Below, piece by piece: positions 23,386-31,813 of a DNA stretch of 64,000 nt (positions within the stretch are counted from its first letter, which is position 1; each line of letters opens with the position of its first letter). The translations under genes were made by a program, and so were the position numbers. Below the pieces are notes generated by a model. It was given only the letters and a program-made list of their open reading frames with translations. It ran no database searches and was not told where the DNA came from. Source of the DNA: Armatimonadota bacterium (GTDB lineage Bacteria; Armatimonadota; Zipacnadia; JAUWAU01). Location of the stretch: contig JAUWAU010000004.1 of NCBI GenBank assembly GCA_030601885.1, positions 1 through 64,000 on the forward strand. Reading direction: 5' to 3'.

Positions 23386-25317
23386 GTGTGCTTTCTCCTC
23401 GGTGCGCGCCTCCTGACCCTCTTCCGGGCGGCGCCGGGGCCGCTGGCTGAAAGGGCGCTGCTCTCCATCGGCGTCGGACACGTGGCCTTCGCCCACGTCG
23501 TACTCCTCCTCGGCTTGGTGGGCCAACTCTACACCTCGCGCATCGTAGCGGCGGCGGTGCTGTGCGCCGCTGTGAGCCACACCGAGCTTGGATTCCTGGG
23601 CCGCTGCCTCGCCCGGCTCTGGCATAAGGTCCGCGCGCTGCGCCTGCACGGCACCGCAGGCGTGCTCTATGCCTTTATCGGGTTGTGGCTGCTCGTAGGG
23701 CTGCTCAATGCGCTTGCACCACCGGGATGGCTCGACTGGGACGGGCTGAGCCACCATCTGGCCGTTCCGCGCGAGTACATTCGGCGCCACACGATAGCCT
23801 ACGTCCCGTGGACTTCGCACTCCAACTTCCCCTACGCCACACAGATGCTGTTCACGGTCGGTCTGATGCTGCGCGGAGCAGCGGCCGCGAAGCTCTTTCA
23901 CTTCGCCTACGCTCCGTTATCCCTGGTCGCTCTCGGAGTGCTGTGTCGCCGCTTTCTCCCCGCCGGCTGCGGGCCGTTCGCCGCGGCGGCGTACTGCTGC
24001 ATTCCGCTCACTGGATGGCTCGCCGGCGTTGCCTACGTTGACCTGGGATCGGCGTTCTTCACGATTCTCGCCGTCCATTTCTTCCTCGCTTGGGCCGTAG
24101 ATGGCGACCGCAAGGGGCTGGCACGGGCTGGGTTGGCCTGCGGGCTGGGAATGTGCGTCAAGACGCAGGTGGGAATGGTGTTGGCGATACTGCTGTGTCT
24201 GGCCGTGCTCGCCGCGCTGTTGCGGCGCGACAGTGTGCTGCGCAGTGTGGGAAGGATCGCGGCGGCGGCGGGAATCGCTGCCGCCGTCTGCTGGCCATGG
24301 TACCTGAAGAGCTATCTCTGGACCGGCAATCCCGTGTATCCGTTTGCCTACAGCGTTTTCGGCGGCCGGAACTTCTCAGCCGCCGACGCGGAGGCGTACA
24401 CCAAGCACCAGAAGCACTTCGGCATGCCGCCGCGAGCGCGGCAGGCACCCACTGATCCCGAGCCGGCAAGCCCGCGAAGCCTCGCCAATCTGGTTCTATT
24501 GCCGTGGAATGCGACGGTGTATCCACGCCACTTCCACGTCAAGGTGCGCCCGCAGATCACGTATGCATGTGGCGCAATCGGGCCTATGTTCTTGGCGTTC
24601 ATTCTCCCGGTCGTCTTCGTCCGAGGCAAGCCGCCAGCAGTGCGATGGCTGCTCGCCTTCGTCGGGGTCTTTCTGCTCGGATGGTTCTTTGTAATGCAGC
24701 TCGCCCGCTACCTGCTGCCGTGCCTCGCCGTTGCATGTGTCCCGGTGGCCTATTGCCTTTGGCTGTGCTGGACGTACGGAGGTGTTATCAGAGCGATGGC
24801 AGCCACGCTGCTGACGGTGTCGTGCCTCGGGGCTATGGCCTGGCTTACCCACTGCTCGCTGCCGCAGGTGGGTGTCGCGCTGGGCCTCGAAAGCCATCAC
24901 GCATACCTCTACAAGACGTTCGAGGTATACCGCGCGTCGCAGCGCTTCGACCGCCTGACCCCGCCCAGCGCGAAGGTGGCCACATACGGCGAGCCGCGGG
25001 TGTTTTACATCGACCGGCAGGTCATGTGGGCCGACCCGGGGCATCATCAAATGATCCAATACAGCCAGATGAAGTCCGGGGAGCGGCTCGTGGCCCGGTA
25101 CCGCGAGTTGGGAATCACCCATGTTCTCCTGGCGCCGGCGATGGTCAGGCGTCTCGCGGACAGGCGCGATGAGGCCCCGCTCCTGGCACTTCTGCGCGAC
25201 GCCTTTCACAAAGACCTGCTCTGGGTGCCGGAAGAGATGCGACCGACGTTGCTCGACACTTACGCCATTGCCGTGGTGGACTACCGGGAGCCGCTCAGCG
25301 ACAAGAAGCGTGAATGA
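23386..25317 (+). CDS. Polytopic membrane glycosyltransferase (GT-C, GT39-like)
   Basis: A 643-residue integral membrane protein with about 11-12 transmembrane segments and an early loop GWLDWDGLSHHLAVPREYIR resembling the acidic first loop of GT-C enzymes, which use polyprenyl-phosphate sugars. The C-terminal soluble part (about 520-640) contains KVATYGEPRVFYIDRQVMW. GTG 23386 is taken as start, but it truncates the first helix; a CTG at 23350 lies 9 bases after GGGGAGG and would restore it, and the same frame runs back to the TAG of the preceding ORF. The stop overlaps the next start by 4 bases. Substrate unknown. Confidence 0.75.
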   Translation: MCFLLGARLLTLFRAAPGPLAERALLSIGVGHVAFAHVVLLLGLVGQLYTSRIVAAAVLCAAVSHTELGFLGRCLARLWHKVRALRLHGTAGVLYAFIGLWLLVGLLNALAPPGWLDWDGLSHHLAVPREYIRRHTIAYVPWTSHSNFPYATQMLFTVGLMLRGAAAAKLFHFAYAPLSLVALGVLCRRFLPAGCGPFAAAAYCCIPLTGWLAGVAYVDLGSAFFTILAVHFFLAWAVDGDRKGLARAGLACGLGMCVKTQVGMVLAILLCLAVLAALLRRDSVLRSVGRIAAAAGIAAAVCWPWYLKSYLWTGNPVYPFAYSVFGGRNFSAADAEAYTKHQKHFGMPPRARQAPTDPEPASPRSLANLVLLPWNATVYPRHFHVKVRPQITYACGAIGPMFLAFILPVVFVRGKPPAVRWLLAFVGVFLLGWFFVMQLARYLLPCLAVACVPVAYCLWLCWTYGGVIRAMAATLLTVSCLGAMAWLTHCSLPQVGVALGLESHHAYLYKTFEVYRASQRFDRLTPPSAKVATYGEPRVFYIDRQVMWADPGHHQMIQYSQMKSGERLVARYRELGITHVLLAPAMVRRLADRRDEAPLLALLRDAFHKDLLWVPEEMRPTLLDTYAIAVVDYREPLSDKKRE

Positions 25318-26675
25318 GCATGTCGTCAGATGGAGACGGGCCGATGTTATTGTCACCGGGGCACGCGCCGCCGTGGGCGACGCAGATCGCGCCGAGGGCG
25401 ATCGTCGGCGCCTTTGCTGCGCTCGGCATCGCCTCGGCTATCGCGGTCCCCTGGGACGTTGCCGACGGTGCTGTCCGCGAGCGCACACCGCCCGACGAGG
25501 CCGCCCATTTCGCCTACGTTCGACACTTGGCCACCACCCGCTCGCTGCCCGTCTTTGACGCGGCAGGCGACGACTATGAATCGCACCAGCCACCCCTGTA
25601 CTACGCCCTGAGCCTCATCCCGTACGCCGCCGCAGCCTGGGCAGGCCCGGCAGCGGCCTACTTCGCCGTTCGCCTTCTGTCGGTAGCCATCGGCGGGTGC
25701 CTCGTATACCTGACATGGGTCTTCATGCGCCGGCTCTTCCCGAAGGACGTCGATCTGCCCCTCATGGCGACGGCGATGGCGGCGTTCCTGCCGATGCACG
25801 TGGCGATCTTGTCGGCCATCACGAACGACGGCCTGGCGGAGCTGGGGGCGACGGCGGTCCTCTACGTGTGCTTCACCGGGCTGGCGCACGGCTTCACCGA
25901 CCGCCGGGTCGTGGCCCTGGGAGCTTTGCTGGGCCTAGGGGCGTTGATTAAGACGGGGTGCCTCCTGTTCGCGCCAGTGGCCCTTCTTGCCATGGCGCTG
26001 CGCATGCACCAGACGCGCTACGATGTCGCGAGGCTGCTGCGGCAGTGGGGGTTGTGTATCGTCGTCTGCCTGGCGGTATGCGGATGGTGGCTCGTCAGGA
26101 ACACGAAGCTCTATGGCGACCCGTTCGCCATGGGCATATTCCGAGACATCTTCCTGGCCGAGGATGCCGGGCGCGCTACGCCGAACTGGTTCTTCGAGCA
26201 CGGTGTATCCTTTGCCACCTACGTTGGCCTTTTGGCCCTCTGGACGTGGTGCAGCTTCTGGGGGGTGCTGGGGCAGGCGAATCAGTTCATGCCGGCGTGG
26301 TTCTACGTCATCGGCGGCATCCTGACGCTCTGGGCAGTTGTGGGGTGCGCGCGCCTCTGGTGGCGGAGCCGGCAGGTGGAAGTCGAGCTGGACGTGGCGC
26401 AGCGCCAGACGCTACTGCTTCTGGCGGCGACGGTCGGATTGGTGCTCATCGCCTTCATGAAGTTCAACACGGAGTTCTTCCAGGCGCAGGCACGCTACCT
26501 GTTCCCGGCCATCGCGCCTATCGTGTGTTTCTCTGCCCTTGGCTGGCGCGAGTTGCTGCCGAAGCGGGTGCGCCCGTACGTGCTGGCCGGGGTGGCCGCA
26601 TGCCTGCTCGGCATGTCGGTGTGCGCATTGGTGCCGGGGCTTGCGTCGGCGAGGCCGCCTTTTGCGGGCGTCTAG
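25314..26675 (+). CDS. Polytopic membrane protein, DUF2142/GT-C-like glycosyltransferase
   Basis: A 453-residue membrane protein with about ten transmembrane segments. The first external loop TPPDEAAHFAYVRHLATTRS and then DYESHQPPLYYALSLIPYAA is the classical pattern of DUF2142 and ArnT-like glycosyltransferases: an acidic pair near the first loop followed by HQPPLYY. It overlaps the preceding GT gene by 4 bases and probably works in the same surface-glycan pathway. The acceptor is unknown. Confidence 0.8.
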   Translation: MSMSSDGDGPMLLSPGHAPPWATQIAPRAIVGAFAALGIASAIAVPWDVADGAVRERTPPDEAAHFAYVRHLATTRSLPVFDAAGDDYESHQPPLYYALSLIPYAAAAWAGPAAAYFAVRLLSVAIGGCLVYLTWVFMRRLFPKDVDLPLMATAMAAFLPMHVAILSAITNDGLAELGATAVLYVCFTGLAHGFTDRRVVALGALLGLGALIKTGCLLFAPVALLAMALRMHQTRYDVARLLRQWGLCIVVCLAVCGWWLVRNTKLYGDPFAMGIFRDIFLAEDAGRATPNWFFEHGVSFATYVGLLALWTWCSFWGVLGQANQFMPAWFYVIGGILTLWAVVGCARLWWRSRQVEVELDVAQRQTLLLLAATVGLVLIAFMKFNTEFFQAQARYLFPAIAPIVCFSALGWRELLPKRVRPYVLAGVAACLLGMSVCALVPGLASARPPFAGV

Positions 26676-26707
26676 CGAGTTGAGCGAAAGCTGTTGGGGT
26701 CGTGGGT

Positions 26708-26726
26708 CACAGCCTGGCAGGCTGTG
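26708..26726. repeat. Hairpin between the GT gene and the cytidylyltransferase gene
   Basis: CACAGCCT-GGC-AGGCTGTG has an 8-bp stem, 3-base loop and no T tract. A sequence resembling its flank (CCGTGCCACAC) recurs near 17578. It is probably a REP-like element; weak termination is possible. Confidence 0.6.
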
Positions 26727-26787
26727 CCACACGGCGGCCGCATCAGATGCGCGCGGCTGGCGAATTGCCAAGCTAGGTTACAGGCCC

Positions 26788-27504
26788 ATGCAGACAGTGA
26801 TACTTGCCGGCGGAAAGGGAACGCGGCTCTTCGGCCATTCCGCTGCGTTTCCCAAAGGCCTCATCGAGATTGGCACCCGCCCCGTCCTGTGGCACATTAT
26901 GAAGCTGTACGCGCACTATGGCTTCAACGACTTCATCGTCGCCATCGGCTACAAGGGCGAGGCGATTCGCGAGTACTTCGTCCGCGAGGGCCTGTGCGGC
27001 GACGCCGACGGCTGGTGCATCAACTTCGTAGATACGGGGCTGGAGACCGGGACAGGGGGACGCATCAAGCGCGTTGAACAGTACATCGAGGGCGATTGCT
27101 TCTTCGCCACCTACGGCGACGGCCTCTCGGATATGGACCTGACCGAGCTGCTGAACTACCACCGGCAGCATGGCAAGATCGGCACGCTCACGGCGGTGCG
27201 GGCAGCGTGCCAGTTCGGGGTGGTGCGAATTGGGGATGACAATGCCGTCACCGCGTTCATCGAGAAGCCGCTGCTGCCCGAATGGATCAACGGTGGCTTC
27301 TGCGTGTTCAACCGAGAGGTATTCGACTTGCTCGGGGAAGACGACATTCTGGAGCAGGACACGTTGCCGCGGCTCGCCCGTGCCAAGCAGTTGCAGGCCT
27401 ATCGATATGAGGGTGCATGGGCGTGCCTGGACACATACAAGGACACCGTTGCTCTCAATGAGCTATGGGAGAGTGGCAAGGCCCCGTGGCGGGTGTGGGA
27501 GTAA
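26788..27504 (+). CDS. Sugar-1-phosphate cytidylyltransferase, RfbF-like
   Basis: A 238-residue nucleotidyltransferase. It begins MQTVILAGGKGTRLFGHS, the nucleotide-binding loop of the family, followed by PKGLIEIGTRPVLWHIMKLY and FVDTGLETGTGGRIKRVEQY. The latter strongly recalls glucose-1-phosphate cytidylyltransferase (RfbF), which makes CDP-glucose. YGDGLSDMDLTELLNYHRQH carries the metal-binding Asp; INGGFCVFNREVFD and the final WACLDTYKD complete the signature. Slightly shorter than typical RfbF (about 257). The next gene is an RfbG-like dehydratase, as in CDP-dideoxyhexose pathways. Start at ATG 26788 fits the N-terminal motif; the longer frame runs into the previous gene. Confidence 0.85.
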   Translation: MQTVILAGGKGTRLFGHSAAFPKGLIEIGTRPVLWHIMKLYAHYGFNDFIVAIGYKGEAIREYFVREGLCGDADGWCINFVDTGLETGTGGRIKRVEQYIEGDCFFATYGDGLSDMDLTELLNYHRQHGKIGTLTAVRAACQFGVVRIGDDNAVTAFIEKPLLPEWINGGFCVFNREVFDLLGEDDILEQDTLPRLARAKQLQAYRYEGAWACLDTYKDTVALNELWESGKAPWRVWE

Positions 27505-27534
27505 TGGCGCCATTCAAGTAGGAGTGGAGCAGCA

Positions 27535-28542
27535 GTGAACACCGGCACAGCGGACCCCTGGGTGTCCCGCAGCGTACTGGTCACCGGCGTCAACGGTTTT
27601 CTCGGGCCGCACATCGCCGAGGCGCTGGTGCGGCGAGGCGCGCACGTGGTGGGGCTGCTGCGGGATCGGCCGGCCGAATCGTACTTCGAGTGGGCCGGGC
27701 TGCACGAGCGGATCTCCGTGGCCGAAGGCGACCTCGCCGACGTCGAGCTCCTGGAGCGGGCCCTGAACGAGTATGAGGTCGATACCGTGGTGCACGTGGC
27801 CGCACAGGCTATCATCGCGGCGGCCAATCGGGCGCCGCTGTCCACGTTCGAGTCAAACATCCGCGGGACGTACATGCTCCTGGAGGCGTGCCGGCGCGTG
27901 GGGAGCGTGGAGCGCATCGTCGTTGCATCCAGCGATAAAGCGTATGGCCGGCAGGAGGAGCTGCCATACACGGAAGAGGCGCCGCTCGCCGGGATCTACC
28001 CGTACGACGCATCGAAGGCATGCGCCGACATCATCGCCCGGAGCTATCACGCCACCTACGGCCTCCCAGTCGCGGTGACCCGCTGCGCCAACCTCTACGG
28101 TCCCGGCGACTTGAACTACTCGCGCATCGTGCCCGGCACCGTCAAGGCAGTGCTCGAGGGCGAACGGCCCATCATCCGCTCCGATGGCACGCCCGAGCGC
28201 GACTATCTGTATGTGGCCGACGCGGTTGCGGCCTATCTTGCCTTGGCGGAGGCAGTGACGGATGAGCACGTCGCCGGCGGCGCGTTTAATTTTGGCACGG
28301 GTCGTTGCGTCAGTGTGCTCGAGCTCGTGCGCATGATAATCGAAACATGCGGCCGAACAGATCTGCAGCCAGAGGTGCTCGGCACGGCCGGGCACGCGGA
28401 GATCGATCGGCAGTACCTGAGCTCCGAAAAGGCGAAGCAGGTGCTCGGCTGGGAGCCCGCGACGCCATTGGCCGACGGGTTGCAGCGCACCTGCGACTGG
28501 TACCGGGAGTACCTGCAAAGCCGCAGGTCCGGGTTGCCGTGA
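27535..28542 (+). CDS. NAD-dependent epimerase/dehydratase, CDP-glucose 4,6-dehydratase-like
   Basis: A 335-residue extended short-chain dehydrogenase. The Rossmann motif is VLVTGVNGFLGPHIAEALVR. The active-site region has VVASSDKAYGRQEELPYTEE and the YxxxK pair in YPYDASKACADII. RCANLYGPGDLNYSRIVPGT and DGTPERDYLYVADAV fit RfbG, whose product would be CDP-4-keto-6-deoxyglucose. GDP-mannose dehydratase-type enzymes are an alternative, but adjacency to an RfbF-like gene favours CDP-glucose. GTG 27535 has GGAGTGGAG upstream. Probably feeds O-antigen or surface glycan synthesis by the GTs upstream. Confidence 0.8.
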   Translation: MNTGTADPWVSRSVLVTGVNGFLGPHIAEALVRRGAHVVGLLRDRPAESYFEWAGLHERISVAEGDLADVELLERALNEYEVDTVVHVAAQAIIAAANRAPLSTFESNIRGTYMLLEACRRVGSVERIVVASSDKAYGRQEELPYTEEAPLAGIYPYDASKACADIIARSYHATYGLPVAVTRCANLYGPGDLNYSRIVPGTVKAVLEGERPIIRSDGTPERDYLYVADAVAAYLALAEAVTDEHVAGGAFNFGTGRCVSVLELVRMIIETCGRTDLQPEVLGTAGHAEIDRQYLSSEKAKQVLGWEPATPLADGLQRTCDWYREYLQSRRSGLP

Positions 28543-28633
28543 CCGGCGGGGTTGGAACCGCGCCGCGCCACAAAGGTCTATACCGGCAGATGGGCGGCAG
28601 TAGGGCTGCCGGCGTCGGACTGCGAGCGAGGAC

Positions 28634-29218
28634 ATGGGAAAAGGCCACTTGATCCGCAATATCATCATCTTCGCTGTTGTGCTGGGGGCAGCCGTCTTCC
28701 TCATAGGCAGGACGACGATCGTGCGGGAAGAGACGCCCTCCCCGCCAACACAGACGGAGGAGGAGGCTGCCGAGAAACCAACCCGCCGCATAGAGCTGGT
28801 CGGGCAGTCCACCGTGTCCAAACGAAACGCCGCTGGCGAGAGCGTATGGGAGGCGCGCATCGACGGGGATTGGCGCCTGGATGAGGCGACGGCGAAAATC
28901 CTCGGGAGCAAGGTGAGTTGGCGTGCCGTGGGGGAGGATCTACAGCCGCTCCAAGTGACCGCCGGGCGCTTCGAAGCAGACGATGCATCGGACACGGTTC
29001 ATTTTGCCGACAACGTCGAGGCAATGATGCCGTCCGAGAACGCCAGATTCACCGCCGAGGAGCTGCAATACGACGTGAGCCAACAGCGCATCGCCGCCGC
29101 AGGCGGCGTGGTCTTGCGGTGGGGCAATATGCTCGTCACCGGTCAACGGCTGACGGCCGACATGGTGGCACACAAGATCTGGGTGCGCGGGAAAGCGAGG
29201 ATGACCTATGAAGGATAG
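28634..29218 (+). CDS. lptC: LPS export bitopic protein LptC
   Basis: A 194-residue protein with a short cytoplasmic tip, one transmembrane helix (IIIFAVVLGAAVFLI, about 9-24), an acidic linker and a periplasmic beta-jellyroll. The domain pattern, VSWRAVGEDLQPLQVTAGRF then VHFADNVEAMM and ENARFTAEELQYD, is LptC-type. LptC passes LPS from the LptBFG transporter to LptA. It heads an lptCABF block and overlaps lptA by 11 bases. Sequence similarity in this family is low, so the call relies on topology and neighbours. Confidence 0.82.
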   Translation: MGKGHLIRNIIIFAVVLGAAVFLIGRTTIVREETPSPPTQTEEEAAEKPTRRIELVGQSTVSKRNAAGESVWEARIDGDWRLDEATAKILGSKVSWRAVGEDLQPLQVTAGRFEADDASDTVHFADNVEAMMPSENARFTAEELQYDVSQQRIAAAGGVVLRWGNMLVTGQRLTADMVAHKIWVRGKARMTYEG

Positions 29219-29807
29219 TCACCGAGCGATGGGAATGCGGACGGCGGCACTCGCCTGTGGCCTTGCCGCTCTGCTGCCGGTGCTCGACGCGTTCTCCGCC
29301 GCTCCCGTCGTCCCAAAGGTGGACTGGCGGGCTGACGTCTACGAGATCGACACGGAGGCCAACACCGTCCTTGCCACAGGCGCCGTGCAATTCACCTACC
29401 AGGCTGAGCAGAAGGCAGTGATGACGTGCCGGCGTGCGCTGATGGAGTTGGGCGAGGAGGAAGACCAAGTGGTGAGAATGACGGCGTACGGCCCCGTAGA
29501 GGCCGAGGTGACCACCAAGGGGCGCTATCCGAAACACATCACCGCCAAGTGCGATACGAGCGCGACGTACGTTCACGAGAGCCGCACCATCACCATGCTG
29601 GGCAATGTTGTGGGGACGATGCGGCAGTCGAATCCGAACGCCAAGGTGCGCGACCTGACGCTTCGCGGCAGCAAGATGGTCATGAATCTGAAGACCGGGA
29701 AAATCACCATCGAGGGCAGCAAAGACAAACCAGCCGTCGGGAGCTTCACGCTTCCCGAGAAAGAGCCAGAGGAAGAGAACACACCACAGAAGGAGCCGGC
29801 GGAGTAG
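29208..29807 (+). CDS. lptA: LPS transport periplasmic protein LptA (OstA-like)
   Basis: A 199-residue exported protein with a signal peptide (about 9-30) and an OstA-like beta-jellyroll: DWRADVYEIDTEANTVLATG, repeated strands, then ITAKCDTSATYVHESRTITM and LRGSKMVMNLKTGKITIEGS. LptA oligomers bridge the periplasm carrying LPS. A charged tail of about 25 residues ends the protein. Overlaps lptC at the start and lptB by 1 base (TAGTG) at the end, indicating translational coupling. Confidence 0.85.
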   Translation: MKDSHRAMGMRTAALACGLAALLPVLDAFSAAPVVPKVDWRADVYEIDTEANTVLATGAVQFTYQAEQKAVMTCRRALMELGEEEDQVVRMTAYGPVEAEVTTKGRYPKHITAKCDTSATYVHESRTITMLGNVVGTMRQSNPNAKVRDLTLRGSKMVMNLKTGKITIEGSKDKPAVGSFTLPEKEPEEENTPQKEPAE

Positions 29808-30526
29808 TGGCGCTGACCACCGAGGGGCTCATCAAAACCTACGGCGGGAAGCGGGTGGTGGACGGGGTGAGCATTCGGGTGGATCGGGGCGAGGTGGTCG
29901 GCCTCCTGGGCCCCAACGGCGCGGGGAAGACAACGACATTCTACATGGTCGTGGGCCTCGTGTCGCCCGTCTCCGGACGCGTGCTGCTGGACGATATGGA
30001 CTTGACGCGGATGCCCATGCACCGGCGGGCGCGCAGGGGCATCGGGTACCTGGCCCAGGAGGAGTCGGTGCATCGGAAGCTGTCGGTGGAGGATAACCTG
30101 CGACTCTATCTGGAGATGCAGGGGCTGAGCCGGGCGGAGCAGCAGCAGCGCATTGACGAACTCCTCGAACGGCTCGCCATCACTGACCTGCGCCATCAAT
30201 TGGGACTGACGCTGTCGGGCGGCGAGCGGCGACGCGTGGAGATCGCGCGGGCCCTCACCACGAAGCCCGCGTTCATGCTCCTGGATGAGCCGTTCACCGG
30301 GGTCGATCCCAAAGCCATCGACGACATTCAGGAGATCATCAGTTCCCTCCGCGACGATGGGATCGGAGTGCTCATCACCGATCACAGTGTACGCGAAACA
30401 CTGGCGATCACCGATCGAGCTTACATCATCTACGAGGGCAAGATACTCACGTCCGGGCCGTCACAGGAACTGCCGAGCGATCCGATCGCGCGCCGGTTCT
30501 ACTTTGGCGATCGGTTCAACATGTGA
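29807..30526 (+). CDS. lptB: LPS export ABC transporter ATPase LptB
   Basis: A 239-residue ABC ATPase powering LPS extraction. Walker A GPNGAGKTTTFYM, Q-loop region GYLAQEESVHRKLSVEDNLR, signature LSGGERRRVEIARAL, Walker B FMLLDEPFTGVDPKAI and switch His in VLITDHSVRETL are all intact. EESVHRKLSVEDN and ITDHSVRETLAITDRAYII are typical of LptB rather than of other ABC ATPases. GTG 29807 is chosen because the motif-bearing N-terminus LIKTYGGKRVV follows; upstream frame lies inside lptA. Confidence 0.95.
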   Translation: MALTTEGLIKTYGGKRVVDGVSIRVDRGEVVGLLGPNGAGKTTTFYMVVGLVSPVSGRVLLDDMDLTRMPMHRRARRGIGYLAQEESVHRKLSVEDNLRLYLEMQGLSRAEQQQRIDELLERLAITDLRHQLGLTLSGGERRRVEIARALTTKPAFMLLDEPFTGVDPKAIDDIQEIISSLRDDGIGVLITDHSVRETLAITDRAYIIYEGKILTSGPSQELPSDPIARRFYFGDRFNM

Positions 30527-30565
30527 CGGGCGCGGGACGAGAAGCATTTCTCAAGGCGATGTACC

Positions 30566-31777
30566 ATGTCCAGCGGGCAGAGGCAGACGCTGTTTGCGCG
30601 AGCTAACACCGCCGTCGCGGCTGCGGCCCGGCGCCTCGGGCTGAGGGTCCTGGATCAGGTCATCTTTCGGGAGCTGCTGGGGCCCTTCTTCTTCGGCTTG
30701 GTCGCCTTTCTGTGCATTCTGCTCGGAATCGAAGCGCTGCCCGACCTTATCAAACTCATGGTGAGGGAGAACTTCACGCTTGGCGAGATCGGCCGGGTGT
30801 TTGCGTGCCGGCTGCCCAAGATGATCGCCTTCACGTTCCCGATGTCCACGCTGCTGGCCGGCGTGCTGGGCTACAATCGGCTGTCGGGGGACGGCGAGGT
30901 CACGGCGATGCTCGGGGGCGGAATCAGCTTCTTTCGCATCGAGGTAATCGGGGTGGCGTTCGCCACGGTTGTCGCAGTCCTGACGTACTGGTTGAGCGAA
31001 TCCGTCGTGCCCCGGGCGGAAGCGACGGCGGAGCATGTTGTCCTGGCCGGCAAGTACAGGAACGCTGTGAAGAATGACGTCTTCTTCCGAATGCCATCGC
31101 GCGGACCGCTGCGCAGCGTGGTGATGGCGAAAGAGTTCGACTACAACGAGGGGAAGATGACGGGAGTCAGGATCTTCGAGGTGAATGCGGAGGGCGAGCC
31201 CGTCGCGGCGTACACGGCTGAGGAGGCTGTCTGGCAGGAGTACCGGTGGAAGCTGCACCGCGTGCGCTTCGCGATCGGCCCATTCAGCGGCACGACGGCG
31301 GAGGTGAAGACGCTGGACCCGATAGAGGAGGCGCCGGACCTGCGCGAGGTCGCCGGGCGGCGCAGGCAGCCGTCGGAGATGAACAAGCAGGAACTGCGCC
31401 GGTACATACAGGACTGGTGGCAGAAGCAGGTCCAGCCCCTGCAGAGCGGGGGCGAGGGCGAGACGACTGGTACCCTCACAGAGGCCCTTCGACGGTGGCG
31501 TGACCTGACGATCCAGTATCACCTGCGGATCGCCATGCCCGTCTCGTGCATTGCCTTCGCGTTAGTGGGTATCCCGCTGGGGATTCGCCCGCGGCGAGCC
31601 AGCTCGTCCATGAGCTTCGGCCTCGCGGTGCTCATCGTGTTCGGCTATTACATCTTCTTCAATCTCATACAGGTGTTCGGACAGCGTGGCATCGTCACCC
31701 CCTTCGTCACGGCCTGGCTGGCCAACGTCATCGCCCTTGCCATTGGCCTGGGGCTGAGCATCGAGGCTGCCAAGTAG
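30566..31777 (+). CDS. LPS export permease, LptF/LptG (YjgP/YjgQ) family
   Basis: A 403-residue permease with the family topology: two or three N-terminal transmembrane segments (FFFGLVAFLCILLGI; MIAFTFPMSTLLAGVLGYNR), a periplasmic beta-domain (about 155-300), and three C-terminal segments (MPVSCIAFALVGIPLGI; FGLAVLIVFGYYIFFN; final helix). SGDGEVTAMLGGGISFFRI is the coupling-helix region that contacts LptB. Only one such permease gene is in this window, so either a second (LptG) is elsewhere or the protein works as a homodimer. Forty bases after lptB. Confidence 0.9.
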   Translation: MSSGQRQTLFARANTAVAAAARRLGLRVLDQVIFRELLGPFFFGLVAFLCILLGIEALPDLIKLMVRENFTLGEIGRVFACRLPKMIAFTFPMSTLLAGVLGYNRLSGDGEVTAMLGGGISFFRIEVIGVAFATVVAVLTYWLSESVVPRAEATAEHVVLAGKYRNAVKNDVFFRMPSRGPLRSVVMAKEFDYNEGKMTGVRIFEVNAEGEPVAAYTAEEAVWQEYRWKLHRVRFAIGPFSGTTAEVKTLDPIEEAPDLREVAGRRRQPSEMNKQELRRYIQDWWQKQVQPLQSGGEGETTGTLTEALRRWRDLTIQYHLRIAMPVSCIAFALVGIPLGIRPRRASSSMSFGLAVLIVFGYYIFFNLIQVFGQRGIVTPFVTAWLANVIALAIGLGLSIEAAK

Positions 31778-31813
31778 CTGACAGAGGTGGCGACAGGTTC
31801 GGAAGGGCTTAGC

